Source: Buddleja alternifolia (Eukaryota > Streptophyta > Magnoliopsida > Lamiales > Scrophulariaceae). Taken from it: a stretch of DNA of 64,000 nucleotides. How positions within the stretch are numbered: position 1 is the stretch's first letter; each line of letters starts with the position of its first letter. The stretch covers positions 35,400,423 to 35,464,422 of the forward strand of contig CM033394.1 of assembly GCA_019426215.1 (NCBI GenBank). The letters run 5' to 3'. The notes under the pieces were generated by a model, which saw only the letters and a list, made by a program, of their open reading frames with translations, was not told where the DNA came from and made no database searches. Of this stretch, positions 37,301-49,300 are shown one piece after another. A program made the translations under genes and the position numbers.

Positions 37301-40300
37301 TAAATGGTCCTTCATGCTTTTTCTTTTTATTTACCTGAAATTTTGGGGGGGGGGGGGGGGGGGGCATCAAAATCAAGCAATTTTCGATGAAACATTAACT
37401 AAAATTAAAAAAAATTAATGGTATTTGATTGACAAAAGTAAACCAAGACATTGGATAACATCAATTTCAATAATCCTATAACTCTGAAGGCTAAATGGCT
37501 CAAGTATCAGTATTATATCTTGCCTTCCACCACATGTAACAATATCCCATTGCACCCAGAGCTGCTGCCGGCAATAGGTATGAAGCATAACTTCCTGTGG
37601 AAACCAGAAAACATGTAAGATTCTTTGTTCATCTAATCCCTTCAAATAAAGTTGAAGCTGAAAACAAAAGTTAAAGCTGGTGTTACAGCAATTAGCAAGT
37701 AGCTATAACTCTTGCTTTACCGCACTAATCCTTCTGTGATATGAAACAGAAAGTCCTTTCAGAGATACTTTCCACCAATGTTTTAAAAACCGGACCGGCT
37801 ATCGAATTGGAAAATCTACCGGATCAAGGTTCACTGGTCGGACCGTGGTTCAATCGTGGTCGGACCGGTGATCTCATAAATATGATATAAATAATTATTA
37901 ATATATTAAAATTAGATAAATAATGATAAAATACATAAAATGCACCAAAAATAAAAATAAAAAAATCAATCCTTAAAAATTAAGCATCCACAAATGATTA
38001 AATACATAAATATTTACAATGCATGTTTAGAAATTTACTGATTTAAGAGCACTGAATCGCTTGTCAATTCTTATAGGCATTTCATCCTCATAAGGATTCA
38101 ACAAACAAAGATGCAAAATTTGACAAAACATTTGCTACAAGAATTGCAGATATTGCAACAGCACCACACTTACAAAGTTATAAGTCCCTTTTTGATTGTT
38201 ACTTATAATTGTAGAAATGGAGAAATTCCCTCTTTGCTTTGTTGTTATAATTTTTGAATTTCTTTTAACAAATAATCAAAATATCAAATATAACTAATCA
38301 ATTTGTGTGAGAGTAAAAGACAGAGTTAGAAATAGAGATAGAGAGAAAGAAAGAGGACGAAGGAACTCAAGTAAACAGGGAAAATATTGCTTATCTTTGC
38401 TCGTTTGCTCACATAGAAGGAAACAAGAAAGAACTCACACAAAGGCTAAAGCCCACAATAGACGTGTTTGGTAGAAAATAGGGATTTTGACCAACTAATT
38501 GCACTTATGAAAAACGTCCACTTTTTGTGAACCAGTCCCTGTTCGACCGGTTCAGCGGTCCAACCATGAGTCAAACGGTTTTGGCCGGTTTTTTTACTAT
38601 ACCGGTTTTAAGGTTCGAATCGGGCCGTTATATGTCCCGATCGGCGGTCCAACCGGTCCGGTCCGGTTTTTAAAACACTACTTTCCACATTAATTCTTGG
38701 GGATAGAAAACAGAAAGCCCCGTACAAGGTAAATCTTTTTTGGATGAGGATTCATAAATTTTGACATTAGGTCCTTTATGGCTGTAATAATCTGCAAGAA
38801 ACTGTTCATTCTTCTCCAATCAACACATAAGGCTCTAGGCAATTATAATTTCTACAGCCTCTACATGAAAAGTGTTCTGGTTCTTCACATACATTGAGGA
38901 AATGATAGTTAATAAAGGTTATCAAAGCCATCTATAAGTAATTGTTCTTCAATGAGCCACGGCATCATCATTTGTGAACAAATATCTTGCTATTGCATTC
39001 ATTGATGACTTCTAGACTACAAGTTAACCTTGATATATGAAGACTATTCTCTCTTTCCATAGATAAACTTGGGATGACCACAAATGGCATGCTTTATTTT
39101 TTTTTCAATAAAAATGTTTTAAAAAAGTATCTTTCATTGCAAACATGAGACCCCATGACTGGCAGACTTTTACCATTAATTTTGAGGTAAAAATGTACAG
39201 ACACTTAAAATTCTCCATTTAGCAAATCTCATCTAAAATCCATGTCAATCCAATCATTTGCATGAGGATGGAAATTCCAAGCATAAAACACATTAGATGA
39301 GCCTTCAGAACAAAAGTAAATACATACAATCTTCAATGAATTGCTACATACCAGTGGAGGATGAATTTCCATTAAAAATGGTAACTGGATTTGATATACT
39401 TAACTCTTTGATCTCTTTAGCCAATTGTTGAACCTGTAGAAACGCCATTTACAGGTAAATAAAACAAAGCATTGAAATTCAAATACTCACCACCGTACTT
39501 TACTAATCTTTATTCCATAAAAGAGCAACTTACTTCAGCACGTGTAAATAAAAAGAAAAGGCCATAAGAAACATTATGATTATAGAGGTTCAAGGTTGAG
39601 TTCCTTCGTGCATGCAAAAACTTAAAAGGGTAATCATGTGATATATTTCTCTACAACCAGTTTTGTGACTATAATTAGGGAAAATATAGCAACTAAAACT
39701 CATTTATACAACTCTTACGACATAGCATCAGCACATGCCTCCTTTACATATTTTATATATAGAACATTTTACCCGGTTGCCTTTTCAGACCATCTTAATG
39801 TAGTCACTCCCCAGTCTATTCATTCCCATACCAAGACAATGCAATATACACCAAAAGGAAAGAAATTTTTATTTTATTTTTAGTATGAAATTTTTTATGA
39901 TATAAGGATTATTACAAAAATATAACTGAATAAATTAAAATTTGACCCTTATGGATAAATAAAATTAGAAGAGATCGATTGGTTAAATAAAACATTCTTA
40001 GCTTTTCTTTCTTGTGTACTTTTTGATGTCCAAAACTGCAGAGATGTTCTGTATAAAATTTATTGAGAGCGCATCATCAGTCAAAATAATTTTTCAGTAA
40101 GCCTAAAAGTTGCCAGTAATCAAACAAAGACATAATTTGAAACTTGAAGCATATCTTATTAAGGAAGCACAATGATTCAGGCAATAATAGGCGCAACAGA
40201 AACCAAATATAAATATGGGAATTCTATAAATTTCAGTGCGCCTTGAATCAGATACCCTAGAAACATTTTCATTCCTAGTTTTTCTCCAGTTAGCATTATT

Positions 40301-42577
40301 TTATAATCCCATGTTAAGTGCTGTTTCCACCTCCATGGAACCTGATGTGGAGCGGTTTATCAACAATTAATTAATTAAGAGTCCTATTTTATTATTATTG
40401 TTATTATGGTTATTGTTTATTAAATAAGTCAGTTGCTGTTTTTATTAGGAGTCTAGTTTGGCAAGTAATTAGGGTTAGTAGTAGTATAAATAGGATAGCT
40501 AGGGTTTTATTATTTTTTATCAGACGATTTCTGATCATTGGGGCCTTTGGCTTTTGGGATCAAGAACGTGGTTCTTGATATTTGGGGCAAGAACGATTTG
40601 TTCTTGTTATTTACTTATTTTCGTTTAATAAATTGTCCTTATTTTTATAACTCATCAATTTGGTCCGACCTGCCGGATCTTCCGCCGACGCAAAACAATG
40701 GTTGAAACACGCACGGGAACCAGCGAGAATCGTTTGGCAGCAATCAAGGAAATTGATCTCACGGCAGAAGTTGATGATCGCCTTGAGGACAAGGCTGTTT
40801 TCGAGAGGACGGGAATTGATGTGGAGCGGTTTATCAGCAATTAATTAATTAAGAGTCCTATTTTATTATTATTGTTATTATGGTTATTGTTTATTAAATA
40901 AGTCAGTTGCTGTTTTTATTAGGAGTCTAGTTTGGCAAGTAATTAGGGTTAGTAGTAGTATAAATAGGATAGCTAGGGTTTTATTATTTTTTATCATTTA
41001 TCGTCTGATCGGGGCCTTTGGCTTTTGGGATCAAGAACGTGGTTCTTGATATTTGGGGCAACAACGATTTGTTCTTGTTATTTACTTATTTTCGTTTAAT
41101 AAATTGTCCTTATTTTTATAACTCATCAGAACCCCAGTCAGGTGAGAATAGCTTTATCAATTAATTGGTAAGCCACTTCCTTTGAACTTAGGTGGCCAAG
41201 AATTAGAAAAGTAATCTATTACTTAAAACCTTAGAAAACATACTGGATATGTAGCTTTGAGAAGTTTCCTACCAACCCAAAAGCTCATGTCTTGCAAAAT
41301 GTTACTGCCAACCTCAGAATCGTACTCTATTTGATTCTAGTTCTTATATTGATTGAAACCTATTTGACTCGCGACATGTATGCATCAAATACTAAATATA
41401 AGTTTGCAACATCAGCAATTTCATATCTTTTTGTCTTCTTCCCAAGTGTATACATCAGGTAATGAATGTAAACTTGCAAGACCAGCAAGTATGTTTCTTT
41501 TTCATCTTCTTGCCTTATAAAATTTAAGACGACTGACAATGGGCCGAACTCGTGAAGCACATAGTAGATGTTACTCCTACCTGAGCTGCTAGAAGAGCGG
41601 CATCGTATTTTCCAGGTGATGTTTCAGCTTCATTTATTCTTTTTATCAACTCTTGAAGGTGAGAAATCAAATCAGACAAATGTCCACTCCTCAAGATGAC
41701 AGATCCAGTTACACCTGTTGACAGCCCAAATTTCATATAACTCGTTGCTTCATCCTTTGTATGTAAAGCATTTTATAAAACTCATAATACATCACAACAT
41801 CAACATGCACCGGAAAAAGAGCTTTGCTTGAGGTCTTTACTTTCAGCTGATAAGTATCTAGACCGACTCAAAAAGAATACTTGTCATGATTAAAGAATGT
41901 GTGGCCTACGTTACTCCGTTTATTTTACTAAAAGTTCACAACTAACAGGAGCCATTACAGCAGCAAGGAGTTCAAACTGTAGAATTACTTGAGCACAATA
42001 AAGCTACGCCGTATTTTGTAAACAAGGTACATCAACATAGCCAATAATGGTATCACTGGACATTTAACTAGAATCCTTGATTCAACCTTAAACATGAAAA
42101 TGATGATTTTATCACTTTTATCTCCAGCTAAAACAAACACGAAATTAAAAACAAAAAAGAAAAGGAACAGAAAAATGAAACACTGCAATATACTAAATTG
42201 AGAAAACGTGATCGATTACAATCTCTTCTTCGGTTTGTCCGATTTCATTAACATAAATCAAAGATAATTTCTTTACTTCCAACACTTATCAACCCGAGTT
42301 TTCACTCAACTACAAGTATATGCATATAAAAAACGAATCTGAATTTGAGTTCTAGGTACACAACATAATTTCAACCTTAATGAAAATTAAACCATAAAAA
42401 TCGATCATATGCATGTACAACAAATTAATCTCTCTTCCATACTTTCAAAGACATTAATTAAGTTCAATCTGATGAGCCGATTGAAAAAGGTAAAAAAGCA
42501 ATTTTGTCGATAGAGATAAATAGTAAGCACACAGATACATATACACCGCATAATTATATACAGAGACATATATACAT

Positions 42578-42608
<31 letters not shown>

Positions 42609-42670
42609 AGAGGACCTGCGCCGACGAGAACGAGGACCTTAGAGGCCGCAACCCCAGTCTGCATCGCCAT
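34375..42670 (-). CDS. DUF1664 family protein, 11 exons
   Basis: Minus-strand exons: 42616-42670, 41581-41714, 39352-39433, 37524-37594, 36928-37029, 36728-36817, 36169-36243, 36040-36072, 35864-35944, 34634-34693, 34375-34548. They close to 318 residues with no internal stop. The N-terminus MAMQTGVAASKVLVLVGAG is a glycine-rich, hydrophobic segment. Residues about 91-114 (YLLPAAALGAMGYCYMWW) form a membrane segment, and about 120-215 is heptad-rich coiled coil (STKRHLTKRLENLDWKLDEQ). This is the DUF1664 layout. The molecular role of the family is not established, and some members have been described as bZIP-like from the coiled coil. Intron 4 uses a GC donor (AAG|GCAAGA). Intron 2 holds a TRIM and intron 3 a hAT MITE. 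I judge the gene functional because splice sites and frame are intact. Confidence 0.93.
37345..37364. repeat. Poly(G) run of about 20 in intron 4 of the DUF1664 gene
   Basis: An uninterrupted G tract; on the transcribed strand it is C. It lies between the GC donor at 37523 and the acceptor at 37030. The exact length is uncertain because such runs are prone to sequencing error. Confidence 0.7.
37776..38680. mobile_element. hAT-type MITE, 905 bp, in intron 3 of the DUF1664 gene
   Basis: The left starts CAATGTTTTAAAAACCGG and the complement of the right starts TAGTGTTTTAAAAACCGG, both followed by ACCGG-rich subterminal repeats. The exact 8-bp duplication CTTTCCAC flanks it (37768-37775, 38681-38688), as in hAT elements. 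The AT-rich middle codes for nothing. Confidence 0.92.
40343..41128 (+). mobile_element. TRIM (miniature LTR retrotransposon), 786 bp, in intron 2 of the DUF1664 gene
   Basis: Direct LTRs 40343-40657 and 40817-41128 (about 315 bp) begin TGATGTGGAGCGG and end AACTCATCA. The exact duplication GAACC lies outside (40338-40342, 41129-41133). The 159-bp interior begins ATTTGGTCCGACC, probably the primer site. It then has an ATG reading MVETRTGTSENRLAAIKE that stays open into the second LTR (about 55 codons), like a remnant gag start. A purine tract GAGAGGACGGGAA precedes the right LTR. It lies antisense to the host gene. Confidence 0.93.
42574..42604 (-). promoter_or_regulatory. (GA/CT)n tract next to the DUF1664 first exon
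   Basis: A nearly pure GAGA run on plus, hence CTCTCT on the transcribed strand, lies in intron 1 just 12 bases beyond the exon 1 donor. CT/GA tracts at plant gene 5' ends bind BPC-type GAGA factors. A regulatory role here is inference. Confidence 0.5.
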
Positions 42671-42799
42671 GGTTGGCTTTACTGCAAGGTTGAACTTTCC
42701 TTTGTTTCTTTTTCTTTTTCTTTTTCACATTTTTTATTATATGTGCGTGAAACTGAAAAGGAGTGAACAAGACTCCGCAATTTTGTCATGAAGAAAATG

Positions 42800-43175
42800 G
42801 GGATAATTGCATAAGACCCCCTGTGATATGCGAAATCTGCGCCAAACTCCCCTATATTAATTTTTTTGCAAATCACGCCCTTATGTTATTTTTTATTCTG
42901 CATATTCCCCGTTTTTTTGATTTTTTTTGGTGTTTTTTTCCATCATAAATGTTCTATATCCAACCCAAATTAAATTATTTAACTATTATAAATATGTTTG
43001 GGGCAAAAATACATTTGGATTTACATTTATGATGAAAAAAAATACCCAAAAAAAATAAAAAAGGGGAAATATGCTAGATAAAAAATAACACAAGGGGGTG
43101 ATTTGCAAAAAAGTTAACACAGGGGAGTTTGGTGCAGGTTTCGCATATCACAGGGGGTTCTTATGCAATTTTCCC
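42800..43175. mobile_element. MITE 1, 376 bp, almost fully self-complementary
   Basis: The left GGGATAATTGCATAAGACC pairs with the right end (complement GGGAAAATTGCATAAGAAC) and pairing continues through CCCCTGTGATATGCGAAA, CCAAACTCCCC and TTGCAAATCAC to the centre. The exact 10-bp duplication GAAGAAAATG (42790-42799, 43176-43185) suits a Mutator-type MITE. Confidence 0.9.
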
Positions 43176-43184
43176 GAAGAAAAT

Positions 43185-43546
43185 GGGTTAATGCAAAAAA
43201 CACTGTGTTATAATTTTTTCTTTGCTAGAAACCGTTTCGGAGCACGAATATCCTAATCACCCCTATATTCTTAAAGAAGCCTGCAAAAAGTCACTTTTTG
43301 TTGAAAAAATAGAAAAAATGTGTTTTTTGTGTGAAATAACACCATGTTGCGTTTTATATTGTTTGGAGTGTGTATAAATGACAAATAAGCATGTCAGTAA
43401 AGGTGAAAAATATGAAAATCACTCTTTTTTTTACAAAAAATGATTTTTTGCAGATTTTTTTAAGAACACATGGGGTAATTAGGCTATTTCGTGATCCCTA
43501 GCAAAAAGGTTATAACACAGGGTTTTTTTTTTTGGCATTTAACCCT
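43185..43546. mobile_element. MITE 2, about 362 bp, in the target copy of MITE 1
   Basis: The left GGGTTAATGCAAAAAACAC pairs with the right end (complement begins GGGTTAAATGCCAAAAA), and pairing continues through CTGTGTTATAA and TTGCTAG to CCTAATYACCCC. GAAGAAAAT stands on the left (43176-43184) and GAAGAAAAA on the right (43547-43555). The left copy is also the right target copy of MITE 1. Confidence 0.87.
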
Positions 43547-43555
43547 GAAGAAAAA

Positions 43556-44060
43556 TTTACTTGCTATCTATACTATTTATTTACCCTAAAAATAAAAATA
43601 GCTACACTATCTAATTATGGCAGTTGATAATGCCACAGCATAAATCCTCTTGTAAGACCAATAATATCAAAAATACCGTCCCTACCTTTCTTGGTAAATT
43701 AACATCACTTCAGTCCATTAGCAATTTATCATAAATTCATAGGGCTCGTATGGTATTGTTTTTTGTTTCTAAATCTCATTTTCAAATTGAAAAATATTGA
43801 AAAAGGAGTTTTCAAATGTGTGTTGGTTCTTGTGTTAGAAATTAAAATATGTTTGGATAAGTTGTTTTGGATTATTAATTTATAAGTTGAAAATGAAAAT
43901 ACATTTGAATGAATTTCATTTTGTGTGAAATGGAAATATGTTTTGGATTATTAGTTTATAAGTTGAAAATAAAAATATGTTCTGAGACGATTATCCTAGG
44001 TCACGTATACTCAGCTCTATCCTTTTCAAGTCTACCCAAAATATCCTGTCTAGGAGCAGC
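43556..44060. other. AT-rich intergenic DNA
   Basis: No gene. Two partly similar stretches (about 43850-43890 and 43920-43985, sharing GTTTTGGATTATTAGTTTATAAG) suggest a short imperfect tandem repeat. Confidence 0.5.
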
Positions 44061-44063
44061 TTA

Positions 44064-44663
44064 GGCCTCAATTGGATGGATGTCTAATTCCAATTTCTCA
44101 TTTTGTATGTAAGAAAAACATTTCTTGGGGCAAAAAAATATAATGTAGAAAATGGGTTTGGATGAGTTTTCTTTTTAATAGAGAAAAGTGTAATGATTAG
44201 GTATGATGTGATATATTTTTTTTGTAAGAAAAGTTATTTTTTTATGAAAAATTGGCATGCATGAGTTTTTATTTTATAAGAAAATAAAGAAAAATCTAAG
44301 TTAAACTCATCGATTAACACATAAAAAAATATGCGAAGTGGATCTTATTTTTCACGTTACGTCATTTCGAATCCAAATATGTAATTATTTTGATCCATAT
44401 GTTAATATATTGGCTGATAAAGACCTTTTAATTGTTGGGTAAACTGTCTAATCATGAATAGTAAAAAAATTGATTTTTCTAAAAAAAATTGACGAAAATG
44501 CCAATTTAATCTATTTTCCAAAGAGCTTTGAGATTTTTTAGGAGATGTTGAATATCGAATTTCTTTAAAATATTTTTAGGAGATGCCAAACAAGTACGTT
44601 TTTGATGAAAAAAATATGTAAGAAATCGAAAAACAGGAAATAGACTGCCATCCAATTGGGCCC
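44064..44663. mobile_element. PIF/Harbinger (Tourist-type) MITE, 600 bp
   Basis: The ends GGCCTCAATTGGATGG and, from the other side, GGGCCCAATTGGATGG are inverted copies. The 3-bp duplication TTA (44061-44063, 44664-44666) is the Harbinger target. The AT-rich middle codes for nothing. Confidence 0.82.
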
Positions 44664-44706
44664 TTAAGGTTGCATTGGAGACCAAGTTTAGCTAACAGGT
44701 GGCCAA

Positions 44707-46057
44707 TGTTGGGTTAACACTTGAGTCTCTTATATCAGGGTTAGTACAGCGGAAAAAGGTTTGGTCTACTTAGCGTTCAGTTTTACCAATTAGTCGTTTA
44801 GTTTGCTTATATCCTTTTGATGAATGTTATGAAGAAAAAAAAAACCAATAAAATAATAAAATAAAAGACACAGGAATTATAAGGTTAACTGGGTGAAGTA
44901 ATCCCAGTTACATATTTCTTCTCCTTTTGCACTCGGAAGAATTCATTAAATGATTCACAAAGCCTTCACATAAATAGCTTCTTCAAATGGTGAATAACAC
45001 GAAGAAGATCTTGAGCTCCTTGATCACATATACTTCAGCTTTCTAAGATATGTTCACTACCAAGCTTCTTTCACCCAAAAATGCTGCTTGATCTTCAACT
45101 TTTCTTCACACAGATAAAAAGGTTGGAGGGTTTTTGTCACTAGGTTTTGCTTATTTTTGGAAGTTCAAACAACTTGAAATATCTCAATAGTAAAGTCGGT
45201 TCTTCTAAGGAATAGTTTTGAGATATTGTGACTGTCTTTGGGATTAAAGAAAAGCTTTAAGGATTTTGGATTTGGAGATTGAGAGTTTTTTTTTGAAGTA
45301 TTTGGACTTGGATTTTTAAATCAGCAAGATCTTTCATTAAGCTTGAATGTATGTATCCTGTGTGTGAATTAGGGTTTGCTGAGAAGTCCTATTTACAGAC
45401 AAATCTTGGGAAAAATATCTGTTGGATACATATGCATGCGTGTGCATTTCACTCAGTGAGTGGAACTACTTCCATACAGAAATCCTAGAAACTTTGTTGC
45501 AAGGAATGGATGTGGTAGACTTTGAATTCTGACAGTTCAATCACAAAGGCTTGTTCGTACGTCAATGGTTCTTATCACATTTAATGCTCTTATTAGGCAT
45601 TAAATGCATTTGAATTAAATTCCCGTTAAAAATAAATGACTGTTGTTGATTGCATTTAAGTCCCTCTTGACTTCGAATTTATTTCAGGTGATTATTGTTG
45701 ATTTGGACGCTTCTCATCCTGAATGATCTTCAAGTGCTCGGCACACGCTTTTTCTAGCGTTAGCAATCGCTTTTTCTAGTGTTAGCAATCGCTAAACAGA
45801 TCTCTATCTTTAGTTGTCTTCAGACGCTGATCTTCAACTTCAATTTAATAGACTCACCTAGAATTCTGTCAATGGTCAAGCGCTCAGATACTTAGTCTAA
45901 AAGCTATAAAGATAAAAAGCCTCGGATAAAATTACAACTCAATAACTTTTAAATGCTTATACATGTTCTAATCAAATTAAACTTACAAAATCCTTTTGGG
46001 GTCTAACATAAAACCTATCTTGTCATCTTCAAAACTTCTAACATGAATTTCCAAACA
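44707..46057 (-). repeat. Presumed 3' LTR of the Sirevirus-type element
   Basis: On the minus strand it starts TGTTTGGAAATTCATG directly after the purine tract and, on my reading, ends TTAACCCAACA at 44707. The distal boundary is uncertain. A doubled unit, AGCGATTGCTAACRCTAGAAA, is at about 45755-45795. Confidence 0.6.
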
Positions 46058-46073
46058 ATTTCCCCCTTTTTGA
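46058..46073 (-). other. Polypurine tract of the Sirevirus-type element
   Basis: CAAAAAGGGGGAAATT on the minus strand abuts the LTR start TGTTTGG. It is the plus-strand primer site for reverse transcription. Confidence 0.75.
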
Positions 46074-46349
46074 TGTTGATAAAACCTTAACTCTTTTATA
46101 GTTCAAAAGCTAGATCGGGTAAAAAATTATTAAATTAAGTTAGTGTTTAAACAGTTAGAATTATTAGCTAATGGTTAGCACAATTAGCTTCAACAAGATG
46201 TTTCAGCAAAAACTTATTTCATTTATATAAAAGATATTTGAAGTTCAATGAGTTTAAACAATGAAAGCATACAAGAAACGCTAATAGTAACAAAATTTTT
46301 AACTTCGGGGTTTCCTATTTGGAGAAGGTAAGGGTTTGTTTGCTTCTTT

Positions 46350-49300
46350 TTTGTCTTTTTCTTCTTGCTTATCAAGCATTTATACAAACTCCCACAGAGT
46401 GTCGTTAGCTTTCATCATTGGTTGATGATTTATTTTGGTATATTTTACATTGTTTATCTTTTCAGCCATATCTTCAAAACTCAAAACGCGCTTGTTCCAG
46501 ACATAAAGATTGATTCCAAAAATGCGCAGATGCTCATCAAAGATAACATGAGTTCTTGTCCCTGGGACTTAGCGTTGGGCAAAGCTGGAACATATTCTCT
46601 GTATAGCGGGAGACCTAACACTTTTAGAAAATCAATGATGACGTCAGGAATGGGATGGCCTCTATAGAAACATGGCTTGCGTTTCTTTAGAATCGCTTGT
46701 TGGATGAGAGCAACTGCTTTTTGAATTTCATCCAAGCACTTGTCTTCTGAGCTTTTGCTCTTGCACTTCGCTTTCCCCCCCTTCTTGACATTATCAGCAA
46801 GAGATGCCTGAATGCTGGCATGTGCTCATTCATTGTTTTGAATTCCTCAACAAGAGCAGGGACTTTGTCGGTGAGACACTGATTGACAGTGTCTGATCTG
46901 AGATGGTGCTCAGCGTTGGCAACAACATTCTCGGCTAGCGTTTGATGCATTGCCGAGGATAAACTCTCAATTATTGGGACAATTCCATCAAGAATGGATG
47001 CAGTGCATTTAAGGGCTTCATTTTTTATGTCCCTTTTGCCTTGTGTCTGTAAGCATTTTGAGATTTTCGGTGCTTTGAGTTGCAAAATGGGAATAGGATC
47101 CTTGAATCTCGACAAGAGATTGTCTCACTGCTTATTTGAAGTCTTTATCCCTGCTCGTTGTCAGAATCAGATGAACTGGAAAGATCAAGTGTTGGACCAG
47201 CATCAGAAGTTTCTGGCACAACTCCTTTTTATTTAGCGGGATCACGAACCAAAGTTTCAACCGCTTGTTCCTCAAGATTTGTAGCGACCTCTTGAGAAGA
47301 TGCATCTCTTCAAGTATTGATTCTTCCACTTAACCGCTGGAGATATCTGTCATTGGATGATCAGCGTCGCCAGTGACTGCATCAATTTGCATTTCTATGA
47401 TTTCCACAGAAGTAGATGGCTTGGAAACAGGGATGACCCAGATTGGGCCAATCACTTCTAAAACACGCCTCGAACTTAGGCAATGGGTTCCCAGAATGAA
47501 AAATAAAGTGCTTCATCATTTTCTGTACTGAACGCTTGGTCTATGTCTTTAAGAAGAACCACTCTTTAGATGTAAGATTTGAAAAAGTCCATGAGTGATG
47601 GCATGACATATTGAGTTAGTGCTTGATCCACTGGCTAGATTATTGACAATATTTTTGCAAGATGGATACAATGCTCAAGAAAGAGAACTGGAAGGACAGA
47701 GTATCCTCAGAAATCGTTAACTCCAAAATGATCAACAAGAGCAGCATCCAGCGACTAAGCATTTTCCATCATCACTCGGCAGCCATGGTAAAACTCAGTG
47801 CAAGTCTCAACACAATTGCCCAAGGGTTTCCCACAGTGACACGATATTTATCTATTTTACAGGACAAAGCATCTTTTGTATTTCCAGTAAATGTGGAGTT
47901 GATGATCTGCCGAAGTGAGTCCCTCACATAGCATTTTGCACCTTGTTGGTAATGGGACAAGCCGCTGACAAGTTCCACCATTTTCTCACGTTGGTTGAGT
48001 AAGAAAATAGCAAAGCCTCGATGTCATTACTTGATTTCGACTTTAAAGAGGAAAGCAAAGCGCACCATTTTGTCAATTGTATATCAGTGCAACACAAATT
48101 CCTTAGCCCAATCGGATGTCTTTTTTTTTTTTTTTTGGTTCTTCCGCAAAGTCATCAGCCTAACCGCGGGCAAGGTATTCTTTAGCTTCTTCTTCCACCC
48201 ACTTGTTAATAGGATTGGGACCTTTGTCGACCATCGTCTTTTTCCTTTCCACAGTTTTAGGGGATTAGTAGAAGATAGATTCTCTTTGGAAGAGACATTC
48301 TTTGGATTGGCCGAATAACCCATGTGATTCAGCATTTCTTCATCTGATTCATTCAAGCGGCCAGAGAGATTGGAAAGCTTGAATCTTATACTGGTTCTGC
48401 TGTAGGAGAAGTTTAGCTCATCATTCTTGCTAGTTTTCTCAAAATACTTGGCATCAAACTCAGCGGCATTCTGCGTCATCCTCATTTTTCCCAACTTTTC
48501 CAGCATACGCTTCTTGGATATGAGTCCCATGGAAGCTAGCGATTCGACGATTTTTAACAAATTACCCCCATGTATTAGGTCGAAAATGCTAAAAAAAACC
48601 CTCTGTTAAATCAATATGAAAAAAAAACCTCTCTGTTTATGTAAACCATGCGCAAAATCCTTTTTTCGTTTAAAAATTAATCAAAATGTAGCTCTTAAAA
48701 TATCACTATACTTTTTCTTTGTAGTGAATTTCAACCCTACAAAAAAGGCAAAGGTATATGGATGTTTTAAAAGCTACATTTTAATCAATTTTCTAATCGA
48801 AAAAAGGTTTCGCGCATGGTGTAGAAAAACAGACGATTTTTTTGCATATTGATTTAACAGAGGGGATTTTTAGCATTTTCGACCTAACACAGGGGGCTAA
48901 TTTGTTAAAAACCCGCGATTCGAAGATCTCAAAATGCTGATCATCTGAGAGGAGAGGATTGTGGAGAGTTGTCTGAAACATTATCTCCCTATCAATCATA
49001 TGATGGGTGTTGCTTTCTCTTCAGGCATAATAGTATTCGATCTCATCGGTATAGCCTCTGGTAAAAAATTCAACTGGAGTAGGAGGAGGAGGAGTTGGAG
49101 TAGTCGAGATTGGAGCCCCTTTTGTAATAAGTTGCTCAACGTCCACATCCGCTTCCTTGACTGGAGAAATAGTTGTGTTAGGAAGAGCTTGGCTAGATAT
49201 TTCTTTTGTTATCTTGACCATAGATGTCAGATCAACATCTAACTCCATTAGGATATCCTCTTGAAGAGATGATGGAGCGTCTTCTAGAATTAGAGCTGAA

